A DNA stretch of 64,000 bases, from the NCBI RefSeq assembly GCF_002159265.1, contig NZ_NFHG01000008.1:62001-126000 (forward strand), written 5' to 3'. The DNA is from Flavonifractor sp. An82 (GTDB lineage: Bacteria; Bacillota; Clostridia; Oscillospirales; Oscillospiraceae). The notes beneath the pieces are model-generated. The model ran no database searches. It was not told the origin of the DNA and saw only the letters and a program-made list of their open reading frames with translations. Positions 7,325 through 17,850 of this stretch are shown here, one piece after another. Position 1 is the stretch's first letter. Each line of letters starts with the position of its first letter. Position numbers and translations under genes: made by a program.

Positions 7325-7357
7325 ACCGCCGTCCCACTTGCTGCCTGGGACGGCGGT
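7325..7357 (-). terminator. Intrinsic terminator of the XRE gene
   Basis: ACCGCCGTCCCA (7325-7336) and TGGGACGGCGGT (7346-7357) form a perfect 12-bp stem. On the minus strand it is followed by AATTTTTTTG. It lies just after the stop codon of the XRE repressor and separates it from the rep operon. Confidence 0.8.
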
Positions 7358-7363
7358 TTTCTG

Positions 7364-7741
7364 TCATTCTTCAAAATTGCTTCCCAATAAGGGAAGTCCC
7401 TGTTCGGCCAGTTCACAGTTTACCAGGAACACACACCCGTCACGCCGCTTTAACGCCTTGTCAATCTCGTACAGTTCGGGCCATGCGAGATACCGCAGGT
7501 TATCCCGTTCTGCCGTTGTCTTTCTAAGGCCAAGGGCTAACTGGTTAATGTCCTGTTCTGTCAGCCGTACTTTTCCACTCCGCAAAATCCGGCTCAATCT
7601 GGCCTCCGGCATACCGCTTGCGGTTGCCAGTTCCTTTTGTGTCATGCCGAGTTTTTGGAGGTCTGCCTGGATCTGCCTTGCCAGGGCAGATTGTTCGTTC
7701 CTTTTATAACCGGGGCTTTGCTTCGGCTTCCTGTAAGCCAA
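7364..7741 (-). CDS. XRE-family helix-turn-helix repressor
   Basis: A 125-residue regulator with a Cro/CI-type helix-turn-helix at about 27-80 (LGMTQKELATASGMPEARLSRILRSG). The C-terminal ~45 residues are unassigned. Start is TTG at 7741 with AGGGG 7 bases upstream. Its place between the cargo and the rep operon, beside a palindromic operator, suggests it controls element replication and transfer. It lies 26 bp downstream of a 25-codon frame with a strong ribosome-binding site. Confidence 0.8.
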   Translation of the reverse strand: MAYRKPKQSPGYKRNEQSALARQIQADLQKLGMTQKELATASGMPEARLSRILRSGKVRLTEQDINQLALGLRKTTAERDNLRYLAWPELYEIDKALKRRDGCVFLVNCELAEQGLPLLGSNFEE

Positions 7742-7767
7742 AGCGGTTTCCCCTGGTTATAAATTGC

Positions 7768-7845
7768 CTATGTGGGCCTATTGCCGGAGGTGGTCTGCTG
7801 ATTGTGTGCGTTCAGCTTGCTATGGTGAAAGATAGAATGTGCCAT
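7768..7845 (-). CDS. 25-codon frame with strong ribosome-binding site (possible leader peptide)
   Basis: Encodes MAHSIFHHSKLNAHNQQTTS and five more residues. GGAGGAGG lies 6 bases before the ATG, better than most genes here. It ends 26 bp before the XRE repressor start, as a leader peptide would. I recognise no family. Expression is plausible from the ribosome-binding site alone. Confidence 0.4.
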   Translation of the reverse strand: MAHSIFHHSKLNAHNQQTTSGNRPT

Positions 7846-8282
7846 AGCGGCCACCTCCTCCCGTGAAACGCTGTTGGTGAATAATTACATTATCCACCTC
7901 CGGCGCAAAGCCCGTTCACGAAAGAAATTCATGGGCGCAGTTTTGGACTGCGCTGGGTCGTTGTTCCCGCAGGGTACCGGGTTGGCAAGTGCAGCAAACT
8001 TTTCCCGCCTGCATGTGGGATTGTTCGGGCGTTACCGCCCACCTCGTGGTTTTTCATGCCGCCCATAGGACGGCGTCCTCGTTGTGCCGTAAAAGCGGCG
8101 CTCTAATAAGTGGGTCGTGCTGTTGTCGTTGTTCATTCATAGTTATGCCTTTAGACGTTGGCAAAGATAGGGTATCATAGACACGCGCAGAAATCAACTA
8201 CATATTGAATTATTTTCCGAAAATATTCTATATATTGTATCTCTGTGAATCCGGTCGCGCTTAAAAAAGATAGTGCTTCGCT
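7846..8282. other. Gene-poor interval between restriction cargo and backbone
   Basis: About 440 bp without a convincing gene. On the minus strand there are two short frames: 8054-8140 (28 codons, starting MNEQRQQHD) and 7929-8066 (45 codons, starting MGGMKNHEV), overlapping by 13 bases. Neither has a clear ribosome-binding site. Short GC-rich hairpins occur, such as GGGCG/CGCCC near 8028-8041. The part next to res (8141-8282) is AT-rich, as at a cargo junction. Confidence 0.4.
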
Positions 8283-11147
8283 TTATCCAAATAATCCATC
8301 TGTTTCAAAAATATGATCTAACTCCTCGTTAGATATTGCGCGAAGCACTTTGTCACACACAGATATATCAGTGAGATCCAGACGGACAAATCGACTCTTG
8401 TTGCCCGCACCAGTGGTCTTATGGATTAGTTGGATTCGGCCAATACGTTCTTCTGCCTTTGCATATGCTACCAGTGCTTTTGCCTTCGGCAGATTATCGG
8501 CATATTGGTTGCCATGGGGTTCCAAGATATCCACAACATAATCAACTGCTGGATCACGGCGTACAATCAAGAAATCGGGATAAAAGGATTTCTTCTCATT
8601 GTTGATGTCATACGGCAAACACAGCGCCCAAGAGGCTTTGGCCGGATTGCGCAGCCAGCAAACAAAATCTGGTCTGCGGGCTTCCTCGTCAATCAGGTCG
8701 GCTTCCCAACCATTCAGTTTGATCTTAGCAATACCTGTATCTGGAGCGGCGAGGAGATGATTTTCATATTCCTTACCGTCAGGGTCTTCCTTTACATAGA
8801 TGTTTTCTGGAATCGCAAAGATCTGTTCGCTGACAACGGCGCTATCAGCCATGATTTCACGGTATTTTCTTTTACATGCATCTGACTTGTTCGCAACCGC
8901 CACGCGGTACTTTCCGGAAAATTCCCGCAGCTTGTTCTTTGCGTATTCACCGAGCTTTGCTCTGCACGATTCATCTGCAGCGAAAAGGACGCAATCGATT
9001 TTGTGTGCATTCGGGTTCTCTTCGTTAAAGTATCTGCTACCATAAATATTGGGGAACCCGTATCTGCCAAGCCGCGCATCTGCATTGCGCACCTGTCTGT
9101 CAAGATCAGTTTCTGACATCAGGGTAAAATCATTGAAATAGTTTTCCTCCAACGCCTTACCAAATGGGTCAAACACCTGAACAGAAAGTTTGAATTGCAG
9201 CACCTGGTCTGCCAGCGTATCATAACGCCCCGTACGATGCAGCTCTTCGATATAGGAGCGAATGAGCCCCACAATATCATCTATCACTTCGTCACGGGCA
9301 TTTTGATAGATAACATTGTGCGTCAGCAACGTGGCAAGATCCAGAAGCGATTTCAGGTAGTCATTGATTCGATCCTGCCGAACGAAATAGGTTAAATACC
9401 CTTTGGCGTTGATAAAATCAATAATCTCTACCCGGTCAAACTCCGGAATCATTTCAAGCTGCTTACCCTGTAAAATATGTTCCGTTGGAATAGTGGGCGC
9501 AGATTGCTGGCCACCGGAAGGCACCGGAGCAGTCACTGATTTTGGAGGAATATACTCCGGCGCACCTGTGCCGGTGCTGTTCGAAGCGGCAGGAGCCTGC
9601 GGCGGCGCAGTTTCGGCTGCAGGAGTATCTGCAGGTGTCGTTGCCGCAACAGAATTTCCCGGCATATGATCAAACAGATCAATCTGATTCGGATCGGGTT
9701 CCACCTGACGGGCATGTCGGGGAGTGTGTACTGTCCAAGTGACATAGGTAGGTTCTTCCAATGATTCGCCGTTAATTTCTGTCGGAATTTCGCCGCCCTC
9801 ATTGCTTTGAAGTTCTTCTACGACTTTTTTAACGGTATCCTTGTTGAAATGTGGGAGATACAGCTTCACGTCATTTAGAAACTCATCGCGCATGACCCGC
9901 ATCTGCAGCGGTGTCCGCACCATTCTTCCAAGGAGCTGCGCGATATAAGTCGGGTCGTTTCTCACCGCAAAGGACATCATGGTTTCGGCTCTGGGACAAT
10001 CCCACCCTGTGGAAAGTGCCTCCTTAAAGAAAACCACTTTAATCTTGTGATCGTCCGCGATTTCGGACGCCTTAACATGGGGGATGGTCAATCCATTCAG
10101 TTCCAAAGTCGTCCCTTCTCCAAAGCAATGGGCTACTTCTCCATGTTTGAATGGTGTACCGACCTTTTCTTCGATTTTTGCAAGCACATCTTCCAAGTTG
10201 GTGTCAGACAACGCACCGTTATGCCCTTGGCACACCTGAACCACAAGCACCGGATCTACATTGGCATAGTGCTGCTCAGACGTGTACTGATACCAGCGCT
10301 TGCATTTCTTCAGCCATTCTTCCACAGCAGCTTCCAGAAGTACAATATCGTTGTTTTTTTCCGGATCTTCCGGGTAAGTAATGACAATCCGATCCTTGAG
10401 AAGGCCCGAGCTACGCACATCGTCTGCTGTAATTACATATTTTTGGAGTCCGACGTTGGTGGTGTTGCCAACTAAAGTATTGAATCGCTCCGAAGTGGCG
10501 CTGATGCCAAGGATTACCGGCATAGCCCGCATCTTTCGCTTGATGCCGTTTTCGGTGTATTCGTACCCCTTGATAAAACGCTGCATGATCGTGGTGTCGG
10601 TACCGGCTTCCCGCTTGCTCTTGGCACCGCGGTGCGCTTCATCGATAATAAAGTACAGTCTGTCCGCTTTGTTTTGAATGGTATTATCAAGGGTTTCCCA
10701 AATCGTGTACTGCCGGTCATCAGAGTGCTGCGTCAGTTTACCGTTTCTGCTGATTTTTTGAGTATTCAGAAAGTAGACATGGCCATCTTCCAGCATCTCC
10801 ATGTCGAAGGAATCCTCTGCAATGGTGACGCACTGGCCAAAGCGCAGTTTGCTGGTTTTCAACTCAATTTTTTGCTTGGACTGGGCATTCAGCTCCGGAG
10901 AATCCGACAGCCAAACAAAAATTGCCTCCGGCTGTTCGTCAAACGTAGTCCCATCTGCAAGGGTTGACCCAAAATAGATATCTTCAATTAGTCCAGCAGC
11001 AATAATCGTCTTTCCGGCTCCGGTGGGGGCCTGCAGGGAAACGACCTGCGTTTTCTTCCTACGTCTATAATTGTCCAGCGCATCGGCAATGTCCACACGC
11101 AGATCCTTCACAGCTTTATCCTGAAAGGATATTAAATTTACTTTCAT
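8283..11147 (-). CDS. res: Type III restriction enzyme Res subunit-like helicase/nuclease
   Basis: A 954-residue SF2 motor: Walker A APTGAGKT (40-47), DEAH box IIDEAHRG, LGISATSERF (motif III) and the helicase C-terminal motif AQLLGRMVRTPL. A Pro/Ala-rich linker (from about 475) leads to a C-terminal region containing YPDFLIVRRD and YVVDILEPHG. This looks like a PD-(D/E)XK core but lacks the usual Lys in the last motif. ATG overlaps the mod stop by 4 bases. With Mod it would form a restriction complex cutting after head-to-head translocation, as type III enzymes do. A helicase-only role is possible if the nuclease is inactive. Confidence 0.85.
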   Translation of the reverse strand: MKVNLISFQDKAVKDLRVDIADALDNYRRRKKTQVVSLQAPTGAGKTIIAAGLIEDIYFGSTLADGTTFDEQPEAIFVWLSDSPELNAQSKQKIELKTSKLRFGQCVTIAEDSFDMEMLEDGHVYFLNTQKISRNGKLTQHSDDRQYTIWETLDNTIQNKADRLYFIIDEAHRGAKSKREAGTDTTIMQRFIKGYEYTENGIKRKMRAMPVILGISATSERFNTLVGNTTNVGLQKYVITADDVRSSGLLKDRIVITYPEDPEKNNDIVLLEAAVEEWLKKCKRWYQYTSEQHYANVDPVLVVQVCQGHNGALSDTNLEDVLAKIEEKVGTPFKHGEVAHCFGEGTTLELNGLTIPHVKASEIADDHKIKVVFFKEALSTGWDCPRAETMMSFAVRNDPTYIAQLLGRMVRTPLQMRVMRDEFLNDVKLYLPHFNKDTVKKVVEELQSNEGGEIPTEINGESLEEPTYVTWTVHTPRHARQVEPDPNQIDLFDHMPGNSVAATTPADTPAAETAPPQAPAASNSTGTGAPEYIPPKSVTAPVPSGGQQSAPTIPTEHILQGKQLEMIPEFDRVEIIDFINAKGYLTYFVRQDRINDYLKSLLDLATLLTHNVIYQNARDEVIDDIVGLIRSYIEELHRTGRYDTLADQVLQFKLSVQVFDPFGKALEENYFNDFTLMSETDLDRQVRNADARLGRYGFPNIYGSRYFNEENPNAHKIDCVLFAADESCRAKLGEYAKNKLREFSGKYRVAVANKSDACKRKYREIMADSAVVSEQIFAIPENIYVKEDPDGKEYENHLLAAPDTGIAKIKLNGWEADLIDEEARRPDFVCWLRNPAKASWALCLPYDINNEKKSFYPDFLIVRRDPAVDYVVDILEPHGNQYADNLPKAKALVAYAKAEERIGRIQLIHKTTGAGNKSRFVRLDLTDISVCDKVLRAISNEELDHIFETDGLFG

Positions 11148-13588
11148 CTGCTGTTCCTCCCTGCGTTGATTCTAAAGTTGTCCAGATAATCCCGGTACAA
11201 CTGATACGTTATTTTGCCCTCCAGCGCCTGCGTCATGGAAACAAAGCTGGATTCATAATCGGTCACCAGATATACGACCTCGATTTCGGGATGCTGTGCC
11301 AGCTTTTCCGCAAATGCTCCAAATCGGTTCTCGTCATTGAGAATCGCCATTTTATTTTCCGGCAGAATGAGCATATCGGGTACCCCTGCATCAATGGTAG
11401 GACATTTCCCAATGGCACCCGCTTTCATCCATAGGGTAGAGAGCAACTCTTTGAACTGCATACCAAGAGAAATTTTGGTTTTATCAAGGAAACCAAGTTT
11501 AAAAAATATGGCGTTTGCCTTAAATCCTGCAGACATAGGCCTTTTTATTGGAATGACTTGTTCGATAGGCGAGAGGGTTTCGTTTACCTTTTTTTTGATT
11601 TGATTGAACAGTTTTTTGTCTTTTGTAATTACAAAAAGTTCATCAATATGATCAGATTCTCTTACTTTGGAAATCCATTCTTCTGCTCTAGTGGTATCAA
11701 TTAAAATAGAAACGGTATGTTTTGGATCATCAGATACAACAAAGGCGGTTTCATCTGTAACCAGTTTTCCAGGAAGAATATTACGCGAGATTAGCTGCAC
11801 TAGCTTCTTTTTATCCTGAAGTGATAGTATGGATAAATCTATGAAAGGAAGTTGTATAATACTTCTTTTTTTGGCAATTACCTCTTTACCCGAAGTAATA
11901 TATTCATCGCTCAGTTTTTCGCCATTAATATTTGTTCCCATTATTGAACATACCGTGCGTGGCCATGTGATGTATCTTGCAATTCCGTGGCTTGCCCACG
12001 CACTACTACCTTCTTGAACTCCATTTGCCTTAAAGGACTCTTTTTCTTCTTCGCTAACTTCATTATTTGTAACCATAATACAGCGGCGATGCCCGTTATC
12101 TTCCGCATTTAATAAATTGATGGCATGAAGTGTAGTACCCGATCCAGCAAAAAAGTCAACAATGAGTGCATTGGGTTTATTCTTAACAAAGAAGTGGATT
12201 ATATCATGGACTGCATATAAAGATTTTGGAAAAGGAAATTTTCGTTGGCAGACAAATTTTTTTAAAAGTTTACTACCAAACTCTGTAGCGTTATGAGACG
12301 AAATCCACCATTGATTGCATGGAATATACTCCTGTGTGTAATCGCTGTCATCAAAAATAAGTGACCCATCTTCTGCTTTTCCAACAACTGCAATTAGCCC
12401 GTTTTCAACTTTCTTTTGCCACCCTTCTGATATATATCGTAAAGTTAAACCACTGCTTGTTTGAGTGCTTATCCGCACATATCCTTTTCTTTGAATCTCT
12501 AATAATTTTTCTCTAGAGTACTGCCATCGTCCCTCGGTTCCATCATCATGAATGGGAAATAACGCAATCTGCCCTTCAGGTATTTCCACAGAATGTCTGT
12601 CTACACCTGGAGGTACAACATCACCAACTCCACAAAATGTTTTTTTATTCTTAGATATAAATATAGGATAAAAACATCCAGGCGAATCCTTTCTATCGGA
12701 ACCGGATCCACTTCTCATCAAACTACCCCATCTGACTTTTTCGGTAGTTGATGTTCTAATGTTTCCTCTCCATTCTGATGATAACTGCATTGATGAAGGG
12801 ACACAGTTACCAATTCTAACTACGTACAGGTACTCGTTAACACGATAGAATTCATCGCGTGCAACCCCTTTTGAATTAATCACGCTGCTAACCATCTGTA
12901 TTTTAGCATCAGAGAACATCTCTTCAAGCAGGCAACCCAAATGGAGGTACTCTTTTTCGTCTATTGTAACAATTAAAACTGAATCGTTTGGATTCAATAG
13001 TTTTTTTGCTAATTTCAACCGCTTCTGCATCATAGAAAGCCACAAACTATGCGTATAAGTGTCAGTAGGATCAACGTAGTCGTTATTATACTTCCAATCC
13101 TTGGCCCGCGAATTATATGGTGGATCGATATAAATGCAATCCACTTTACCTCCATATAAATATTCCAGAAGCTGCAGAGCATGGTAGTTATCCGCTTCAA
13201 TCAGGGTATGCCAAAGGTCACTGTCCGGCGCGTTGCACACTTCGTCCAGCATCTGGAGGCAGGGATAGATTGGGTCACCCAGTTCTGCCGTTGTCACGAG
13301 GTCATCAACAGGAAATTCCACCGCCTCATTTCCGTTTCTTGGCAGGCAGAGAGCCTTGCCGTCCTCAATTTTCAAAACAGTGTAAGTTTCATTCGCCTTT
13401 CCCCCGCGAAGCGATACCTTTAGGCCCTTCCTGACCGGAATGTCATAGAGGGGCGTACACTCCGGAAGATGTTCCTCAAACACAAGGCCAAACTTCTTCT
13501 GCTTTACCAGTTTGTCTGCCGCTGCTTGAATCTGCGCCCGCAGCTCCGGATTCTCTATTTTTTGAATCAGTTCATTCAACGCTGCCAT
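11144..13588 (-). CDS. mod: Type III modification methyltransferase (adenine-N6, Mod)
   Basis: An 814-residue beta-class amino-methyltransferase. Motif IV IDPPYNSRAKDW has DPPY at 155-158, and motif I VDFFAGSGTTLHA lies near residue 480. The region between (about 230-460) is the expected target-recognition domain. An extra C-terminal part (about 620-814) probably contacts Res. The central ~1.5 kb of the gene is clearly more AT-rich than its two ends, suggesting an exchanged recognition domain. Start ATG has GGAGAT upstream. It lies 12 bp after the XRE regulator and overlaps res by 4 bases. Confidence 0.88.
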   Translation of the reverse strand: MAALNELIQKIENPELRAQIQAAADKLVKQKKFGLVFEEHLPECTPLYDIPVRKGLKVSLRGGKANETYTVLKIEDGKALCLPRNGNEAVEFPVDDLVTTAELGDPIYPCLQMLDEVCNAPDSDLWHTLIEADNYHALQLLEYLYGGKVDCIYIDPPYNSRAKDWKYNNDYVDPTDTYTHSLWLSMMQKRLKLAKKLLNPNDSVLIVTIDEKEYLHLGCLLEEMFSDAKIQMVSSVINSKGVARDEFYRVNEYLYVVRIGNCVPSSMQLSSEWRGNIRTSTTEKVRWGSLMRSGSGSDRKDSPGCFYPIFISKNKKTFCGVGDVVPPGVDRHSVEIPEGQIALFPIHDDGTEGRWQYSREKLLEIQRKGYVRISTQTSSGLTLRYISEGWQKKVENGLIAVVGKAEDGSLIFDDSDYTQEYIPCNQWWISSHNATEFGSKLLKKFVCQRKFPFPKSLYAVHDIIHFFVKNKPNALIVDFFAGSGTTLHAINLLNAEDNGHRRCIMVTNNEVSEEEKESFKANGVQEGSSAWASHGIARYITWPRTVCSIMGTNINGEKLSDEYITSGKEVIAKKRSIIQLPFIDLSILSLQDKKKLVQLISRNILPGKLVTDETAFVVSDDPKHTVSILIDTTRAEEWISKVRESDHIDELFVITKDKKLFNQIKKKVNETLSPIEQVIPIKRPMSAGFKANAIFFKLGFLDKTKISLGMQFKELLSTLWMKAGAIGKCPTIDAGVPDMLILPENKMAILNDENRFGAFAEKLAQHPEIEVVYLVTDYESSFVSMTQALEGKITYQLYRDYLDNFRINAGRNSR

Positions 13589-13600
13589 ATCTCCATCTCC

Positions 13601-13945
13601 TTATCCTTGCGCCGCAAGCAGCTCGTTCAGTGTTTTGCGTATCATGTCCAGTTTGGCCGGATTGTCTTTAATGAGCTTTGCTATGTCTGCCGGGATCTCA
13701 CTGCGGCCTTCTGCTGCCAGATCGTATAACCGTTTTCGTCGAATATCATCGGCGCCAGTCTTTTCATCCAGTACAGATGCAATCTTATCCTGAAGCACAG
13801 TTGGAGGGGGCGTGGCTGTCAACAGATCGTAGAAGTACGGTTTTTTAATGCCGACTGCGGTATAAAACTCTTCCTGCGACATTTCTGCCTTTTTGATCTC
13901 TCCGACCAGATATGCACCAAATGCTGTTTTCTGCCGATGATTCAT
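13601..13945 (-). CDS. Helix-turn-helix regulator of the restriction-modification operon
   Basis: A 114-residue protein with an N-terminal XRE-like helix-turn-helix (EIKKAEMSQEEFYTAVGIKK, about 16-50) and a helical C-terminal half ending LDMIRKTLNELLAAQG. AAAGGAGGTG precedes the ATG. It is the first gene of the operon with mod and res. A set of ACATACT repeats lies directly upstream. It probably plays the part of a controller protein that delays or limits restriction (inference from position). Confidence 0.75.
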   Translation of the reverse strand: MNHRQKTAFGAYLVGEIKKAEMSQEEFYTAVGIKKPYFYDLLTATPPPTVLQDKIASVLDEKTGADDIRRKRLYDLAAEGRSEIPADIAKLIKDNPAKLDMIRKTLNELLAAQG

Positions 13946-13966
13946 ACGCCCACCTCCTTTGTATTT

Positions 13967-13994
13967 AGTATGTATGTTTACATACTAACATACT
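13967..13994. promoter_or_regulatory. Three-half-site operator upstream of the restriction-modification operon
   Basis: AGTATGT (13967-13973) is inverted relative to ACATACT (13980-13986), and a second ACATACT follows at 13988-13994. The repeats lie 22 bp or more upstream of the regulator start, in an AT-rich promoter region. The layout fits binding of the adjacent helix-turn-helix protein to its own promoter. Confidence 0.6.
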
Positions 13995-14089
13995 TATAAA
14001 ATAAATCAAGACCCATCAAAAGATTTTTCTTTTTTCCCTCGACATGTAACGGCCGAAGACTTTTTTCGTAGGAGGGATAAACAAAATAA

Positions 14090-14124
14090 AACGCCGCTGT
14101 CTGTAAATCACAGACAGCGGCGTT
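14090..14124. terminator. Perfect hairpin at right end of element B
   Basis: AACGCCGCTGTCTGT (14090-14104) and ACAGACAGCGGCGTT (14110-14124) form a perfect 15-bp stem with a 5-base loop. It lies inside the 283-bp gap 13946-14228, between the restriction operon promoter and groEL. It may stop groEL readthrough from entering the element. Confidence 0.65.
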
Positions 14125-14131
14125 CATACAT

Positions 14132-16068
<1,937 letters not shown>

Positions 16069-16353
16069 TTACTCGACGATAGCGAGGATGTCGGACTGAC
16101 GGACGATGGTGTACTCCTCGCCGTCCACCTTTACCTCGGTGCCGGCATACTTGCTGGTGATGACCTTGTCGCCCACCTTCACGGTCATGGTGACTTCCTT
16201 GCCGTCCACCAGGCCGCCGGGGCCCACCTCGATGACCTGAGCCACTTCGGGCTTCTCCTTGGCAGAACCAGTCAGGATGATGCCGCTCTTAGTCTTTTCT
16301 TCGGCCTCGACCAGCTTGATGACCACACGGTCGGCGAGAGGCTTGAGTTTCAT
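16069..16353 (-). CDS. groES: Co-chaperonin GroES (Hsp10)
   Basis: The lid of the GroEL chamber. A 94-residue protein, normal for the family. It begins MKLKPLADRVVIKLVEAEEK, with the mobile loop around residues 17-32 (EEKTKSGIILTGSAKE), and ends DILAIVE. Start ATG has AAGGAGG upstream. First gene of the groESL operon, downstream of a sigma-A promoter and CIRCE. Confidence 0.97.
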   Translation of the reverse strand: MKLKPLADRVVIKLVEAEEKTKSGIILTGSAKEKPEVAQVIEVGPGGLVDGKEVTMTVKVGDKVITSKYAGTEVKVDGEEYTIVRQSDILAIVE

Positions 16354-16402
16354 AATGGGTTCCTCCTTATATGATTCATTTTCTTATTAACCAATCCAGA
16401 TG

Positions 16403-16429
16403 TTAGCACTCATTTTGCGCGAGTGCTAA
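16403..16429. promoter_or_regulatory. CIRCE element (HrcA operator)
   Basis: TTAGCACTC (16403-16411), 9 bases, then GAGTGCTAA (16421-16429): an exact match to the CIRCE consensus. It sits between the groES promoter and start codon, so HrcA would block groESL transcription until heat or misfolded protein titrates GroEL. Confidence 0.95.
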
Positions 16430-16440
16430 CTACGTGTATG

Positions 16441-16469
16441 ATAATACCTCTCTCCGCACAAAAAATCAA
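16441..16469 (-). promoter_or_regulatory. Sigma-A promoter of groESL
   Basis: On the minus strand: TTGATT (16469-16464), a 17-bp spacer and TATTAT (16446-16441), directly upstream of CIRCE. Confidence 0.8.
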
Positions 16470-16492
16470 CCCCCTTTTTTGAAAAAAGGGGG
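16470..16492. terminator. Hairpin upstream of groESL promoter
   Basis: CCCCCTTTTTT (16470-16480) and AAAAAAGGGGG (16482-16492) can pair. It lies between the upstream small membrane gene (minus strand) and the groES promoter, so it is a likely terminator for that transcript. Confidence 0.55.
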
Positions 16493-16554
16493 TCGGTTTT
16501 GGAAAAATTCAAGTTTTGTTCACAAACTCACAGCAGGAGTGCTAATCCACACTC

Positions 16555-16824
16555 TCACATCTGACTCCAGTAATGCTTGGAACGCTCCAATTCCTGGGTA
16601 ATCCTGATCTCCTTGTTCTTTTCGTCCAGGTCCATGCCCTGCCCCACCGTACGGCAGGCTTTGCTGTTGATGGCGCATACAAAGACGGTGACCATTACAA
16701 AAATCACATAGAGCAGCCAGGCCAGCAAACTGGTACGCAGTGCGGCCAGAAACGGGACCAGAAGGACGCAGGGAAGATAGAGGGCGCTCAAAATAATCAT
16801 GGTCCACTTGACGATCTTGTACAT
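16555..16824 (-). CDS. Small two-helix membrane protein, unknown function
   Basis: An 89-residue protein with two hydrophobic segments (about 7-28 and 31-53) and a charged cytoplasmic-type tail (MDLDEKNKEIRITQELERSKHYW). AAAGGAGG precedes the ATG. No family recognised. It lies 42 bp downstream of the lipid kinase gene and may be co-transcribed with it. Confidence 0.6.
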   Translation of the reverse strand: MYKIVKWTMIILSALYLPCVLLVPFLAALRTSLLAWLLYVIFVMVTVFVCAINSKACRTVGQGMDLDEKNKEIRITQELERSKHYWSQM

Positions 16825-16866
16825 AATACCCTCCTTTTGAACCGATAGGCCTATATTTGTACATCT

Positions 16867-17814
16867 CTATTTTACCATACACGCTTTCTCTTTACAAGTC
16901 TGAGACCCCTGCCAGGTAGCCCCGGCGGGATAGAAAAACTGCACTTTCTTGTCCGACAGGGCGATGGACAGTTCCTGCCCGTCCACCCGCTCGCCATCCA
17001 CGTTCACCGCACTGACCCGGTCGCAGTGTATCTTCATCTCTCTGCCCTGGCGTAAAATGGCCTGGGGAATCTCCCCGATCTCCCCCCGGGCAAACTTCTG
17101 GATGAGGGCCGCCACAGTCAGACGGGACACCGCCGGAATGACGATGAAGTTCAGAAGTCCGTCGTCCGGCATGGCATCCGGGCTGGGGTTAAAGCCACCG
17201 CCGTAGAACCGCCCGTTGCAGGCGCACAGCAGAGTGAACCGCTCTCCGGGCATGGTCTCCCCGTCCACCTCCACCCGATAGGGCAGATGGATGCCCTTGA
17301 TGATGGTGCGCACAGCGGAGAACTGGTAGGCGGCGGAGCCGCTGATCAGGGGCAGCTTTTTGAAGTCCGCCGCCCCGAACCCGATGCGGGCGTCAAAGCC
17401 CACCGAACACACATTGAGGGAATACCGGCCGTTGCAGTTGATGAGGTCCATGGCAGTTTGGGGGGTATCCAGCAGCTGGTCCAGCTGCCGGAATCGGCCG
17501 GCATCCTGGCCGAACATCCGCAGGAAATCGTTGCCCGAGCCCATAGGGCAGTGGGTCACCGCCACATGATCCCGGCCCGCCGCACCGTTGACCACCTCGT
17601 TCAGGGTCCCATCGCCGCCGCAGGCATAGACCCGCAGCGGATCCCCCCGTTGGGCCGCCTCCTCCACCAGAGCCACGGCATGGCCCGGCCCGGTGGTACG
17701 CACCGCCTCCCACTTCTCCCGGCGGCCTGCCATGGTGAAGCGCACCTTCTCCAGCATCTCCTGGCTGCGGTCATACTTTCCCGCATGGGGATTCATGATA
17801 AACAGGTGCCGCAC
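16867..17814 (-). CDS. Diacylglycerol/lipid kinase (DagK/YegS family)
   Basis: Phosphorylates a lipid such as diacylglycerol at the membrane, recycling it to phosphatidate. A 315-residue protein with an N-terminal DAGK catalytic domain: MNPHAGK, then CGGDGTLNEVVNG (the GGDGT nucleotide motif) and PMGSGNDFLR. The C-terminal lobe is typical of the family. GTG 17814 is preferred (MRHLFIMNP) because GGAGG lies 6 bases before it and abuts the alternative GTG at 17820. The preference for diacylglycerol over another lipid cannot be read from sequence. Confidence 0.85.
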   Translation of the reverse strand: MRHLFIMNPHAGKYDRSQEMLEKVRFTMAGRREKWEAVRTTGPGHAVALVEEAAQRGDPLRVYACGGDGTLNEVVNGAAGRDHVAVTHCPMGSGNDFLRMFGQDAGRFRQLDQLLDTPQTAMDLINCNGRYSLNVCSVGFDARIGFGAADFKKLPLISGSAAYQFSAVRTIIKGIHLPYRVEVDGETMPGERFTLLCACNGRFYGGGFNPSPDAMPDDGLLNFIVIPAVSRLTVAALIQKFARGEIGEIPQAILRQGREMKIHCDRVSAVNVDGERVDGQELSIALSDKKVQFFYPAGATWQGSQTCKEKACMVK

Positions 17815-17850
17815 AGGCACCCTCCTCTCTCTTCCGTTCTCTCTCTCTTC

